Shown piece after piece: positions 31,692-43,103 of a stretch of 64,000 bases of DNA. Made by a program: the position numbers and the translations under genes. Position 1 is the stretch's first letter; each line of letters begins with the position of its first letter. Under the pieces are notes generated by a model, which saw only the letters and a program-made list of their open reading frames with translations, was not told where the DNA came from and ran no database searches. Source of the stretch: Alteromonas gracilis (GTDB lineage: Bacteria; Pseudomonadota; Gammaproteobacteria; Enterobacterales; Alteromonadaceae); NCBI RefSeq assembly GCF_002993325.1, contig NZ_PVNO01000025.1:372001-436000 (forward strand). Direction: 5' to 3'.

Positions 31692-33604
31692 TGCGATGCC
31701 CCTAACATTAAATCATTTTGTGCGGTTTCTTCATTTTGAGTGTCGAAGATACGGTCTCGAAAATAAAAGTCCATTATTTGACGGGCTACCGGTGCCGCAT
31801 TTTTACTTCCGCCACCTACATTTTCCAGTACCACAGTCACAGATATTTCAGGGTCTTCAAACGGCGCGAAACCAACGTACATTGCATTGTCTCTTAGTCG
31901 CTCGTCTATTTTAGACGCGTCGTATTTTTCGTTTTGTCCCACAGTAAATAGCTGGGCCGTCCCGGTTTTTCCCGCTGAGTCGTATGGTGTATCGGCAAAG
32001 GCATGTCTAGCGCCGCCTTCTTCACCACTTACCACGTCTCGCATTGCGTTTAATACCACATCCAGATTGTCGCGGTTTTTAATCTCGATAGGACGAAGCG
32101 ATTTGAGGGGAATAAGGTCAACCGACGTATCGGAATTCATATATCCTCTTATTAATTGAGGAATATAACGTTCGCCAGCGTTTATCAATGCGTTGACGGA
32201 CGTGTTTAGTTGGATCGGGGTGGTAGTCCAGTAGCTTTGTCCTATACCAACAGGAATGGTATCACCGATATACCATGGTTGGTTAAAGCGCGCTCGCTTC
32301 CATCCACGGCTGGGCATGTTAGCGTCTGACTCTTCGTACAAGTCAATTCCGGTGAAATCGCCGAAACCAAATTCATACATGGCCTCACTGATTTTATCGA
32401 TACCAAGTTTGTAGGCCAGTTCGTAGTAATAGGTATCACACGACACTTCTATCGCTTTCGATACGTCAACTTTACCGTGCCCCCATCTGCGCCAGTCACG
32501 CCACACGTGTGATACGTTAGGTAGCTTGTAGCGACCTGTGTCAGTGATGGTGTAATCTTTTGTGATCACACCTTCTTCCAAGCCTACAAAGCCGAGATGT
32601 GGCTTTATCGTTGATGCTGGAGGGTATTGTCCTTGAGTGGCGCGATTTATAAGGGGGCGGTCGGGGGAATTTAAAAGCGCAGAATAGTTTTTACTGCTGA
32701 TACCGTGGACGAATAAGTTCGGATCGTAACTGGGGTTCGAATAAAGGGCGAGTACACCGCCGGTTTTGATGTCAGTTACCACGACCGCGCCGCGCATGCC
32801 GTCGATAATACGCTGCGCTTCTAACTGAAGTTCTAAATCGAGATTCAGCACGATATCTTTGCCAGGTGTTGGCGGTTCTACACTTAGGACGCGAATAATG
32901 CGCCCCTGATTATTCACCTCTACCTGCTGATAACCCACCTCTCCATGCAGTAATTCTTCGTGATACTTTTCTATGCCCAGCTTGCCAATGTCATGCGTAG
33001 CCGCGTAGTTATCTTCTTGGCCAGCTTCAACCAATTTTTGTAAGTCTCGCTTGTTAATACGCGCAACGTAACCTAGTGCATGGGTGAGCGTTTCTTTATA
33101 AGGGTAGTGACGGGCCAAACGGGCTTCAATTTGTACACCGGGGAATTTGTGTTTGCTCGCCGAAAATAACGCAACTTCTTCTTCCGTAAGCTGTGTACGC
33201 AACGCCACAGGTTTGAATCGACGAGTACCTTTCAGCGTTGACTGAAAGCGCTCCAATTCATCGTTTGTTATTCCCATTAGAGCGGTTAAATCGGCAAGTG
33301 TTTTGTCGATATCTTCGACGTCTTCAGGGATAACTTCTAAACTAAAAACAGGGCGATTTTCTGCTAGAAGAACACCATTACGGTCGTAAATTAGCCCTCG
33401 GTTTGGCGCGATAGGCAGAACTTTTATCCTATTGCCGTTTGAGCGGGTTTGATAATCTTCGAACTGAGTAACTTGCAGGGAATATAAGTTATTTAGCACT
33501 ATTCCTAACATTGCGACCACGATGATAAATGCTATGGTAGCGCGACGAGCGAATAAGTTTGCTTCAGCAGAGTGGTCGCGTATTGCCTGGCGTTTTCGTT
33601 GCAT
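31688..33604 (-). CDS. mrdA: Penicillin-binding protein 2
   Basis: A 638-residue class B transpeptidase for side-wall peptidoglycan. It has a short cytoplasmic tail, one transmembrane helix (TIAFIIVVAMLGIVLNNLYS), the dimerisation/pedestal domain, then the penicillin-binding domain with SxxK in PPASTIKPHLG, SCD in EVSCDTYYYEL and KTG in SAGKTGTAQLF. The start at 33604 is chosen because AAAGGAAG precedes it at the right distance; a second ATG 15 bases upstream lacks one. Followed by rodA with a 4-base overlap, and preceded by rlmH with 30 bases. Confidence 0.97.
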   Translation of the reverse strand: MQRKRQAIRDHSAEANLFARRATIAFIIVVAMLGIVLNNLYSLQVTQFEDYQTRSNGNRIKVLPIAPNRGLIYDRNGVLLAENRPVFSLEVIPEDVEDIDKTLADLTALMGITNDELERFQSTLKGTRRFKPVALRTQLTEEEVALFSASKHKFPGVQIEARLARHYPYKETLTHALGYVARINKRDLQKLVEAGQEDNYAATHDIGKLGIEKYHEELLHGEVGYQQVEVNNQGRIIRVLSVEPPTPGKDIVLNLDLELQLEAQRIIDGMRGAVVVTDIKTGGVLALYSNPSYDPNLFVHGISSKNYSALLNSPDRPLINRATQGQYPPASTIKPHLGFVGLEEGVITKDYTITDTGRYKLPNVSHVWRDWRRWGHGKVDVSKAIEVSCDTYYYELAYKLGIDKISEAMYEFGFGDFTGIDLYEESDANMPSRGWKRARFNQPWYIGDTIPVGIGQSYWTTTPIQLNTSVNALINAGERYIPQLIRGYMNSDTSVDLIPLKSLRPIEIKNRDNLDVVLNAMRDVVSGEEGGARHAFADTPYDSAGKTGTAQLFTVGQNEKYDASKIDERLRDNAMYVGFAPFEDPEISVTVVLENVGGGSKNAAPVARQIMDFYFRDRIFDTQNEETAQNDLMLGASQ

Positions 33605-33634
33605 TGACTTCCTTTGCATTAGCGGAACAACACC

Positions 33635-34105
33635 TTATTCACGGTGATAAGGGTGGTTTTGCGTCACCGACCAAGCACGATATAAGCTCTCTGTTAGGAT
33701 AATCCTGACAAGAGGGTGTGGAAGGGTTAAAGCCGACAACGACCATTTTTGTTCTGACGCGGAAATACACTCTGGAGCAAGCCCTTCAGGCCCACCGATA
33801 AGGAGACTAACGTCCCTCCCGTCCATTTTCCAGTTATCGAGTTGCTTAGCGAGTGTCGGTGTATCCCAAGGTTTACCTGTAACTTCTAACGTTACAATGC
33901 GGTTACCTTTTGGAATGGCGGCAAGCATAAGCTCGCCTTCTTTTTCTAAGATGCGTTTAATGTCGGCGTTTTTCCCCCGTTTGCCCGCAGGGATTTCGGT
34001 AAAAGAAACCGGCATATCACTAGGAAAACGGCGTATGAATTCATCAACACCCGTATTAACCCAGTTCGGCATCTTTGTTCCAACGGCGACAATCTGTATA
34101 CGCAC
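33635..34105 (-). CDS. rlmH: 23S rRNA (pseudouridine1915-N3)-methyltransferase
   Basis: A 156-residue SPOUT (trefoil-knot) methyltransferase, near identical in length to E. coli RlmH (155). The SAM-binding knot is [14 protein letters not shown] and [22 protein letters not shown]; the C-terminal NHPYHRE is diagnostic. It methylates pseudouridine 1915 of helix 69. It starts at a GTG (34105) preceded by a pentamer tandem repeat that reads GGTAA on the coding strand and supplies several AAGG cores. A hairpin separates it from rsfS. Confidence 0.97.
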   Translation of the reverse strand: MRIQIVAVGTKMPNWVNTGVDEFIRRFPSDMPVSFTEIPAGKRGKNADIKRILEKEGELMLAAIPKGNRIVTLEVTGKPWDTPTLAKQLDNWKMDGRDVSLLIGGPEGLAPECISASEQKWSLSALTLPHPLVRIILTESLYRAWSVTQNHPYHRE

Positions 34106-34111
34106 TTAACT

Positions 34112-34130
34112 TTACCTTACCTTACCTTAC
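34112..34130. repeat. TTACC pentamer tandem repeat in the rlmH ribosome-binding region
   Basis: Nearly four copies of TTACC (GGTAA on the coding strand) end 6 bases before the rlmH GTG. Each copy provides an AAGG Shine-Dalgarno-like core; the nearest is about 9 bases from the start codon. Confidence 0.85.
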
Positions 34131-34159
34131 TTCAGGATTTACTGTTTCACTTACGCAAT

Positions 34160-34189
34160 AAAGGCCATACACAACTAAGTATGGCCTTT
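34160..34189. terminator. Hairpin between rsfS and rlmH, possible attenuator or processing site
   Basis: Perfect 11-bp stem AAAGGCCATAC/GTATGGCCTTT with an 8-base loop, about 40 bases after the rsfS stop. The tail on the minus strand is only ATTG after TTT, so termination is likely to be partial. Confidence 0.55.
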
Positions 34190-34231
34190 ACCGACCGTGC
34201 TACTGCTTGCGACAAGCGGCAGGTTAAACCG

Positions 34232-34549
34232 CTATGACCACAGTTTTTCTAACTGATAGAAATCACGAGTTTCGTCTTGCATAACGTGCAAAATAACATC
34301 GCCAAAGTCGACAAGTACCCATTCGCCAGTCTCTTTACCTTCCACACTTCCGGGAGCGTGGCCGGCATTTTTTGCTTCTACCATTACATTTTCTGCAATA
34401 GAAGAAACATGGCGCTTCGAATTACCAGAACAAATGATCATTGTGTCTGTAATGCTAGATTTGCCGCGAACGTCTAATTCAATAACATCACGGCCTTTCA
34501 TATCGTCAATTTTGTCTTTAACAAACTGTTTGAGCTGTTGACTCTCCAA
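34232..34549 (-). CDS. rsfS: Ribosome silencing factor RsfS
   Basis: A 105-residue protein (E. coli RsfS 105) that binds ribosomal protein L14 and blocks subunit joining in starvation. The conserved core is KGRDVIELDVRGKSSITDTMIICSGNSKRHVSSIAENV and GEWVLVDFGDVILHVMQDETRDFY. It follows nadD by 17 bases in the leuS-lptE-holA-nadD-rsfS-rlmH gene order; E. coli has cobC between nadD and rsfS, absent here. Confidence 0.97.
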   Translation of the reverse strand: MESQQLKQFVKDKIDDMKGRDVIELDVRGKSSITDTMIICSGNSKRHVSSIAENVMVEAKNAGHAPGSVEGKETGEWVLVDFGDVILHVMQDETRDFYQLEKLWS

Positions 34550-34566
34550 GAGTTTTCCTCACTTAC

Positions 34567-35259
34567 TTAACTTTTATATAACTGATGTTCGTTGATGTAC
34601 TTAAGTACATCCTCTTCTAGCCATCCGTTGATAGAGGAACGATTTAATACATCGGCCTTCGCAGGCTTTGCTATACCAGATAGCACATCTCGAATTTCAG
34701 TTGATGAAACACTATAAAGTGGTGTGTCGATTAATAACACGTGACCAGCAGGCTTTTCGTGTATAACACGTTTTTCGCGAGTCACATGACAATCTAACCA
34801 CGTTTGTACTGCGGGGGGAGGCGAAAATATTTCATCGTCTCTACGCATTACCACTAAGTGACAATAATCGAGCAGGTGTTCCCACTCGTACCATTTATCT
34901 AGATTATACAGCGAATCTGCGCCAATGAAAAAACAGATTGTGTCAGCGCTTTTTTCCTTTAAGGCGCGCAGCGTTTTTACCGTGTAAGATGGCGATGGTA
35001 AAGACAACTCGATCAATTCTGGAATAAGTCTTTCATTGGTTTGAGCGCACAGTTCAATCATTTTAACCCGGTGAGTCTCTGACACACCAACGGACTTATG
35101 GGGCGCAAGCTTGCAGGGCATCAGATGTACATGCGTAATCCCAATTTCATCCGCAGCTTTTAAGGCAGCAAATATATGGCCTTTATGTGGAGGATTAAAC
35201 GTTCCGCCAAGAATGGCTTTCACAGTGGACGTAACTCGGGGGTGTGTTGTCTCGCGCAC
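34567..35259 (-). CDS. nadD: Nicotinate-nucleotide adenylyltransferase
   Basis: A 230-residue nucleotidyltransferase making deamido-NAD from NaMN and ATP. The phosphate-binding GGTFNPPHKGH (usual GGTFDPxHxGH, here with Asn for Asp) and the C-terminal VSSTEIRDVLSG (SSTxIR) motif are present, with FFIGADSLYNLDKWYEWEHLL between. Translation is assigned to a GTG at 35259, 12 bases after holA; another GTG 12 codons downstream (VKAILGG) is closer to the E. coli N-terminus and remains possible. Confidence 0.95.
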   Translation of the reverse strand: MRETTHPRVTSTVKAILGGTFNPPHKGHIFAALKAADEIGITHVHLMPCKLAPHKSVGVSETHRVKMIELCAQTNERLIPELIELSLPSPSYTVKTLRALKEKSADTICFFIGADSLYNLDKWYEWEHLLDYCHLVVMRRDDEIFSPPPAVQTWLDCHVTREKRVIHEKPAGHVLLIDTPLYSVSSTEIRDVLSGIAKPAKADVLNRSSINGWLEEDVLKYINEHQLYKS

Positions 35260-35271
35260 TACATATTGCCT

Positions 35272-36300
35272 TTATGCTTGAAGCAGTGGAATGTTGCGTA
35301 AGTCCATCCCCATGAACATCATGCAAAGATGACACATTTCAACGTATGGGCGAGCAACCACATTTTGCTTAAACGCATGGTCTGATTTCGTGAGCGCTTT
35401 TTGAATATCTTCTAGCTGAGCAAGGCTAAGCCGATTTAAAGCACTTTGGTAAAAACCCTGTCTGTTACGCCATATACCAAACTTTTGCCATTGAATAGGT
35501 GTACCGCTTTGCTGCGCTAGCTTCAACTTCCACAGCTGTTCCCATTCTCTGATGAGCGCCCAGATAATAATGTTGGGCTCTAGACCTTCACTTTCTAACC
35601 GATAAAGCATCTTTACACAGCGCGTGCTATCACCGCTTAGCATTACGTCAACCAGCTGAAATACGCTAAAGCGTGACTGGTCTACCATGGCTTTTTCGAT
35701 CTGCTCTTCAGTGATTGACTGCTGAGGATAGAGCAGGGCAAGTTTGTCAACTTCCTGTTTGGCAGCCAGCATATTTCCTTCGCAGAAATCGGCAATCATT
35801 TTAGCGCCAGACGCTGATACTGTGAGGTTGTGCGACTTTAGCTGCTGGTTTAGCCACGCATTAAGCTGATTGCCTTCAAGGGGATAGCATAAGACTGACG
35901 CACCCATATCGTCCAAAACTTTGAACCATTTGCCGCGCTGTACGTCTTTGCCAATTTTAGGGCCGTGTACCAGTAACAAGATATCCGGGTTTAGCGACCC
36001 AGCAACCTCTTGCAGCATTTTACTGCCCTCAGAGCCTGGCTTACCAGTAGGTAATTCTAATTCAATGAACTGCTGGCTTGAAAAAAGCGACATACTTTGT
36101 GTCGCTTCTATAAGTTGGTTCCAGTTAAAGCCGGTTTCTGCGACCAGCACTGTGCGTTCTTCAAAACCATTGGCTTTGGCTTTAGCACGAATTTGCTCAA
36201 TAACTTCAAATTTTTGCTGGGGTTCATCGCCGAACACTAAATAGGTTGGACGAAGTGTTTTTGCTATATCTTGGCTAAATTGATTTGGATAGATTTGCAT
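35272..36300 (-). CDS. holA: DNA polymerase III subunit delta
   Basis: A 342-residue clamp-loader delta subunit (E. coli 343), the wrench that opens the beta clamp. The beta-interacting N-terminal region LVFGDEPQQKFEVIEQIRAKAKANGF and the PLEGNQLNAWLNQQLKSHNL linker are clear; it lacks Walker motifs, as expected for delta. The lid and collar domains follow (FQLVDVMLSGDSTRCVKMLYRLESEGLEP). It starts 2 bases after the lptE stop, so the two are coupled. Confidence 0.96.
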   Translation of the reverse strand: MQIYPNQFSQDIAKTLRPTYLVFGDEPQQKFEVIEQIRAKAKANGFEERTVLVAETGFNWNQLIEATQSMSLFSSQQFIELELPTGKPGSEGSKMLQEVAGSLNPDILLLVHGPKIGKDVQRGKWFKVLDDMGASVLCYPLEGNQLNAWLNQQLKSHNLTVSASGAKMIADFCEGNMLAAKQEVDKLALLYPQQSITEEQIEKAMVDQSRFSVFQLVDVMLSGDSTRCVKMLYRLESEGLEPNIIIWALIREWEQLWKLKLAQQSGTPIQWQKFGIWRNRQGFYQSALNRLSLAQLEDIQKALTKSDHAFKQNVVARPYVEMCHLCMMFMGMDLRNIPLLQA

Positions 36301-36302
36301 GC

Positions 36303-36836
36303 TTATGGCTGATTCGTTGATAAAGCCGGCGCTGCAGTGGCTTGGCTCGAGAGACGTCTAATCATGATGTCTGCTGCCTCGTCGCGCATTTCACTTAACA
36401 TCAAATCAAGCTCTCGTGATTTCGCAAGTACTTGGTCAGGATCGTCCTGGTAATCTCTTACCACCTCAAATTGGGCCAAAACGGCTTCTTTTCCGGGAAA
36501 CTGAACGCGATAGCGAACAACGTAGATAAGCTCGTATTCTGCCACTTGCCCAGAAGGGTAGACAGAAAGAAGTTGCCGTTCTAGCTTTTCAGGAAGGAGG
36601 TATATGTTGATATTTTGACTTGATGATGCAGAGTCGCTCACATCGACACGATTTAACCCGTAAACATTTAAACGTTTGTTGAGAGCACGCGCCAACGGCG
36701 CGTGTGCTCTAGCACTTTCAATGACAACTGTGTTGACGTCATCTGGCAGGCTAGGGCTACTTCTTAAGTGAAAGCCACAGCCTGTTACCAGTACCATACT
36801 CATTACAACTGCTGCGAATTGTAAGTGCTTTTTCAT
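36303..36836 (-). CDS. lptE: LPS-assembly lipoprotein LptE
   Basis: A 177-residue outer-membrane lipoprotein that plugs LptD and delivers LPS to the outer leaflet. The lipobox is VLVTGCGFHLR with Cys20; GCGFHLRSSPSLPDD is the usual LptE start of the mature protein. The C-terminal 30 residues are helical and polar, then Ala/Thr/Ser-rich. Sits between leuS and holA, as in E. coli. Confidence 0.94.
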   Translation of the reverse strand: MKKHLQFAAVVMSMVLVTGCGFHLRSSPSLPDDVNTVVIESARAHAPLARALNKRLNVYGLNRVDVSDSASSSQNINIYLLPEKLERQLLSVYPSGQVAEYELIYVVRYRVQFPGKEAVLAQFEVVRDYQDDPDQVLAKSRELDLMLSEMRDEAADIMIRRLSSQATAAPALSTNQP

Positions 36837-36847
36837 AGTATGCAGAC

Positions 36848-39469
<2,622 letters not shown>

Positions 39470-39730
39470 TTAAAAGTTAAAACGTTTATGGGTCGGTGTG
39501 AGGCGAACTTGTTGCAAATACTCTGATGGGTAATTTCGCAATATTGCCGGCTAACCGAGCGTGGGATATTCCCACATTACACATATATAGCCCAATAGAA
39601 TAACCCAGCGCTAAGCTATGCCTCAATAGCTTAACACCGAACTAGGCGAATTTTATTGTCGCTTGCTTGAAAAGTGAGCATTAATTAATAAGTTAGTATG
39701 TAACCGGCGAAGTAAACTGCTATTTTTTCA

Positions 39731-40312
39731 CTAATTCGTATCACTAAATGTAGTCAATGCATTAAGTTGCTGCGCCTGCACCTTATCAACTAAATTAACC
39801 AAATTAGCTGCATCCTCATTTGACGCCTTTTTTCCGTCAAAATGGATGTTACCCGACGCGTGATAGGTAAGGGTAACTTTTGTTTTGGGCGTGTTTCCCT
39901 CTATGGTGCTAAATTCCCACGTCAACGCACCTGTTACCCCCATTTCTTGAAGCGGTCCGAAACCACCGGTCATTATTACTTTTTTTTGAGGCTCAACGTA
40001 GCTTATGAGCATATGCACAGCGCTTGCATTATCGTTGGTCTCGCAGAAACAACCGCCAGCTTGCTCATCAATTCTCAGGGAGCCTTTCCACCACGTATGA
40101 TCTTTAGGCCACCACATATCAACATGTTCAATAAAGTTAGAATAAACCACTTCGATAGGGGCATGGCTTTCACTGACGTTGGTAATTGAAAAACCCGAGT
40201 TGTCCGCGTAATTGACGTTTGCGATGCTCTTAGGCGAAAAAGCGGCACCAATGAGCAGTGTTAAAAGAGGAGCAAAGCGAACCTGCGATGTTAAAGTTGT
40301 TATTTTTGTCAT
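39731..40312 (-). CDS. Exported SRPBCC-domain protein
   Basis: A 193-residue protein with a probable signal peptide (FAPLLTLLIGAAFSPKSIA) and a START/SRPBCC-like hydrophobic-pocket domain. The AHSA1-like pattern is seen in SHAPIEVVYSNFIEHVDMWWPKDHTWW, LRIDEQAGGCFCET, and ALTWEFSTIEGNTPKTKVTLTYHASG. Such domains bind lipids or other hydrophobic ligands; export is less common, as most relatives are cytoplasmic. It stands alone, divergent from the Lon-like protease gene. Ligand unknown. Confidence 0.82.
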   Translation of the reverse strand: MTKITTLTSQVRFAPLLTLLIGAAFSPKSIANVNYADNSGFSITNVSESHAPIEVVYSNFIEHVDMWWPKDHTWWKGSLRIDEQAGGCFCETNDNASAVHMLISYVEPQKKVIMTGGFGPLQEMGVTGALTWEFSTIEGNTPKTKVTLTYHASGNIHFDGKKASNEDAANLVNLVDKVQAQQLNALTTFSDTN

Positions 40313-40576
40313 TCTGAATACTCTGATTATCTGTTGCTTGTTTTCGCTTTTGTGTTGCTACTGCAGCACATTAATATTACCCGATAAGAGTAAAGCGACT
40401 CTTAGCAGAGCATGCGTGGTAAGTGGCATACCACCAAAAACAAAATATACCATATCTACATAAAGCTGGTTGTTTGTTGTGCAATTGGCGGTGCAAAGGT
40501 GCTTTATTACGGATAAGCGTTTGACACTAATGTTAATTAGGGTTTCACTTAAGTAAAGTAACGAATATAGAACAAG

Positions 40577-42973
40577 ATGTCTGTAGACAGTAAACCATTT
40601 GCGTTAGATGTAGACGCGTTATCACCTACCATTAACCGCCGCGCGATTAATAGTGCCCTAAAAGATGAGGAAGCGCTTAATGCCACCTTTATTGGACAAG
40701 AGCGTGCCCGTGAAGCGCTAACTTTTGGGTTAGGCATTAATACAAAGGGCTATAACCTTTATGTTATGGGTGAGCCTGCGACCGGGCGTTTTACCCTAGT
40801 AAAAGACTACATAGAGCGCCAAGTATCTCAACTTTCTGCACCTGATGACTGGTGCTATATCAATAATTTTGAGGAAGAGCGTGAACCTGTAGCGCTAAAA
40901 TTTCCTCCTGGTGGCGGCAAAGCGTTTCACAAAGACATGGCTGCACTTATCGATGATGTCTTAGACTCATTGCCCATTGCATTTGACAACCCGGGTTATC
41001 AACGTCGTCGCGCGTCGATATCAAGAGAGTTTGAACAAAAATATGATGCTGCGATTGACGCCGTAGAGCGTTACGCACAAGCAAACGACGTTGCGCTTTA
41101 TGAAGAAGGCGGTTCAATCACCTTTTCACCTATCGTAAACGGTAAGCCTATAAGCGATACCGAGTTTGCCACGTTAACAGATGAGCAAAGAGAAGGCTTT
41201 TACACGCTTATCGACGAGCTAGAAAACAGATTAAGTGAAAGCTTATTGAGCTTGCCAACGTGGAAGCGCGAAAACTCGGAGCGTTTGCGTGAGCTCGATA
41301 AAAAGACTGCAGAGCAGGGCATTAAGCCGCTACTAAAAGTGCTTGAACATAAATACGCGTCTGAACTCGGGGTGATGAAGTACCTCAAACAGCTCAAAGC
41401 GGCCCTGGTCAACGCCGTTTTAGTCATTCACAGTGAAGAGCAGAAGGACGAGAAAAGCGACGATTTTGACAAAAAGATCTTTTTAGAAGAGCAGTTTCTA
41501 CCCAACGTTTTGGTGTCGAATAAACTTGACGATGCGGCCCCTGTTATTTATGAGCCAAACCCCACGTACCAAAACCTGTTTGGTAAAATCGAGTACACCA
41601 ATATTCATGGCAGTGTATTTACTAACTATCGAATGATTCAGCCTGGTGCTATGCACCGAGCAAACGGCGGCTATCTATTACTAGATGTAGACCAGCTCAT
41701 TGAACAGCCTTTCGTATGGGATACTTTGAAGCTCGCCATCAAATCTCAACGTTTACGCATGGATTTACCTCAGCAAGACGTGGGTATGGTGAATAATATT
41801 ACGCTCAACCCACAGCCCATCGACCTAAATGTGAAAATCGTTTTGTTAGGCTCCCGCGATTTATATTACACGCTGCAAGATTATGATGACGAGTTTGATG
41901 AACTGTTCAGAGTGTTGGTAGATTTTGACTTGGAGATTCCGGTCACAAGGCAAGCGCTTTTCGATTTCGTGGGTAAAGTACGTGCCCATCTCATACACCT
42001 TGGGCTTAAAGGTATCACAGCTAACGCCATGTGTAGGCTTGTAGAATACTCGCTAAGAATGGCAGAGCACAAAGAAAAGCTTTCAGCCCATTTCGCGGAA
42101 GTGATCGAACTGGTTAACGAAGCATACTATTTTTGCCAGAAATCTAATGCGGATACGCTAGAGCTTGATCACCTAAAGACAGCGCTGAGTGCGAAAAAGC
42201 GTCGTACTGGCCGCGTAAGTCAAACCCTTCTAAACGATATTAAAGAAGGGCACGTGCTCATTGCCACTGAAGGTAAAGCGGTAGGTAAGGTTAATGGCCT
42301 GACGGTGTTAGACATTGGCGATACAGCATTTGGTACACCTGCTCGCATTACGTCTACTGTTTTTGCGGGGGCTAGTGGTGTGGTTGATATTGAGCGGGAA
42401 GTAGAGCTTGGACAACCTATACATTCCAAAGGCGTTATGTTGCTCAACGGTTATTTAGGCAACAAGTATGCGCAGCATTTCCCGCTAACGCTCTCAGCGA
42501 ATATCGCGCTGGAGCAGTCATACGGACACATTGACGGCGACAGCGCATCTCTCGGTGAGCTGGTTGCCCTTATCTCAGCGCTTACCGAAATACCATGCCT
42601 ACAAACCTTGGCCATTACAGGTTCGATTAACCAATATGGCGAAGTGCAAGCGGTTGGCGGTGTAAACGAAAAAATAGAAGGCTTTTTTGACTTGTGCCAA
42701 CACCGAGGTTTAACCGGTACTCAGGGCGTAATCATCCCTAAATCAAATGCGATTAATCTGGTGTTAGATGCCACGGTTATCGATGCGGTGAAAAAGGGGC
42801 TATTTCATATTTATACAGTTGAAACCGTGGACGATGCGCTTACTATTTTGATGGAGCAGGAAGCGGGTAAAATCAGCAGCAAAGGACGCTACCCGAAAAA
42901 CTCTATCAACTATCACGCTGTGAACCGTTTATACAATATCGCGCTTATCGTGAACGGTGGTGATGGAGAATAA
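40577..42973 (+). CDS. Lon-like ATP-dependent protease (LonB/YcbZ family, COG1067)
   Basis: A 798-residue AAA+ protease. The N-terminal ATPase has a non-canonical Walker A, GEPATGRFT (residues 65-73, Arg for Lys), and a Walker B-like GGYLLLDVDQL; a long helical insertion lies between (about residues 150-290). The C-terminal Lon proteolytic domain has the Ser/Lys dyad: Ser656 in HIDGDSASLGELVAL and Lys699 in GGVNEKIEGF, 43 residues apart exactly as in E. coli Lon (S679/K722). E. coli YcbZ (LonH) is a shorter relative. Function in Alteromonadales is unknown. Not linked to lon, clpX or fabA here. Confidence 0.9.
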   Translation: MSVDSKPFALDVDALSPTINRRAINSALKDEEALNATFIGQERAREALTFGLGINTKGYNLYVMGEPATGRFTLVKDYIERQVSQLSAPDDWCYINNFEEEREPVALKFPPGGGKAFHKDMAALIDDVLDSLPIAFDNPGYQRRRASISREFEQKYDAAIDAVERYAQANDVALYEEGGSITFSPIVNGKPISDTEFATLTDEQREGFYTLIDELENRLSESLLSLPTWKRENSERLRELDKKTAEQGIKPLLKVLEHKYASELGVMKYLKQLKAALVNAVLVIHSEEQKDEKSDDFDKKIFLEEQFLPNVLVSNKLDDAAPVIYEPNPTYQNLFGKIEYTNIHGSVFTNYRMIQPGAMHRANGGYLLLDVDQLIEQPFVWDTLKLAIKSQRLRMDLPQQDVGMVNNITLNPQPIDLNVKIVLLGSRDLYYTLQDYDDEFDELFRVLVDFDLEIPVTRQALFDFVGKVRAHLIHLGLKGITANAMCRLVEYSLRMAEHKEKLSAHFAEVIELVNEAYYFCQKSNADTLELDHLKTALSAKKRRTGRVSQTLLNDIKEGHVLIATEGKAVGKVNGLTVLDIGDTAFGTPARITSTVFAGASGVVDIEREVELGQPIHSKGVMLLNGYLGNKYAQHFPLTLSANIALEQSYGHIDGDSASLGELVALISALTEIPCLQTLAITGSINQYGEVQAVGGVNEKIEGFFDLCQHRGLTGTQGVIIPKSNAINLVLDATVIDAVKKGLFHIYTVETVDDALTILMEQEAGKISSKGRYPKNSINYHAVNRLYNIALIVNGGDGE

Positions 42974-43034
42974 ATGAAATATTAACCTTTCCTTTCAGGT
43001 AATCGTGCTACGTTTACAACAACTAGAAGTATAA

Positions 43035-43060
43035 CGGCGACCATAGTTGTCGCCTTGTTC
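43035..43060 (+). terminator. Weak hairpin after the Lon-like protease gene
   Basis: GGCGAC (43036-43041) pairs with GTCGCC (43049-43054) around a 7-base loop, followed by TTGTT. It separates the protease gene from the hydrolase operon; the poor T run makes it a weak call. Confidence 0.5.
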
Positions 43061-43103
43061 GCGATACTTATTTCGCAAACGTAAAAGATTTTGAGGCGAT
43101 ACT

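Noticed and set aside
34112..34130. TTACC repeats as a possible CRISPR or REP element
   Set aside because: Only a short 5-base tandem repeat without spacers; better explained as a ribosome-binding-region repeat.
39560..39574. Small palindrome GTGGGATATTCCCAC upstream of leuS
   Set aside because: Six-base arms only; not followed by a T run and too short to support a function by itself.
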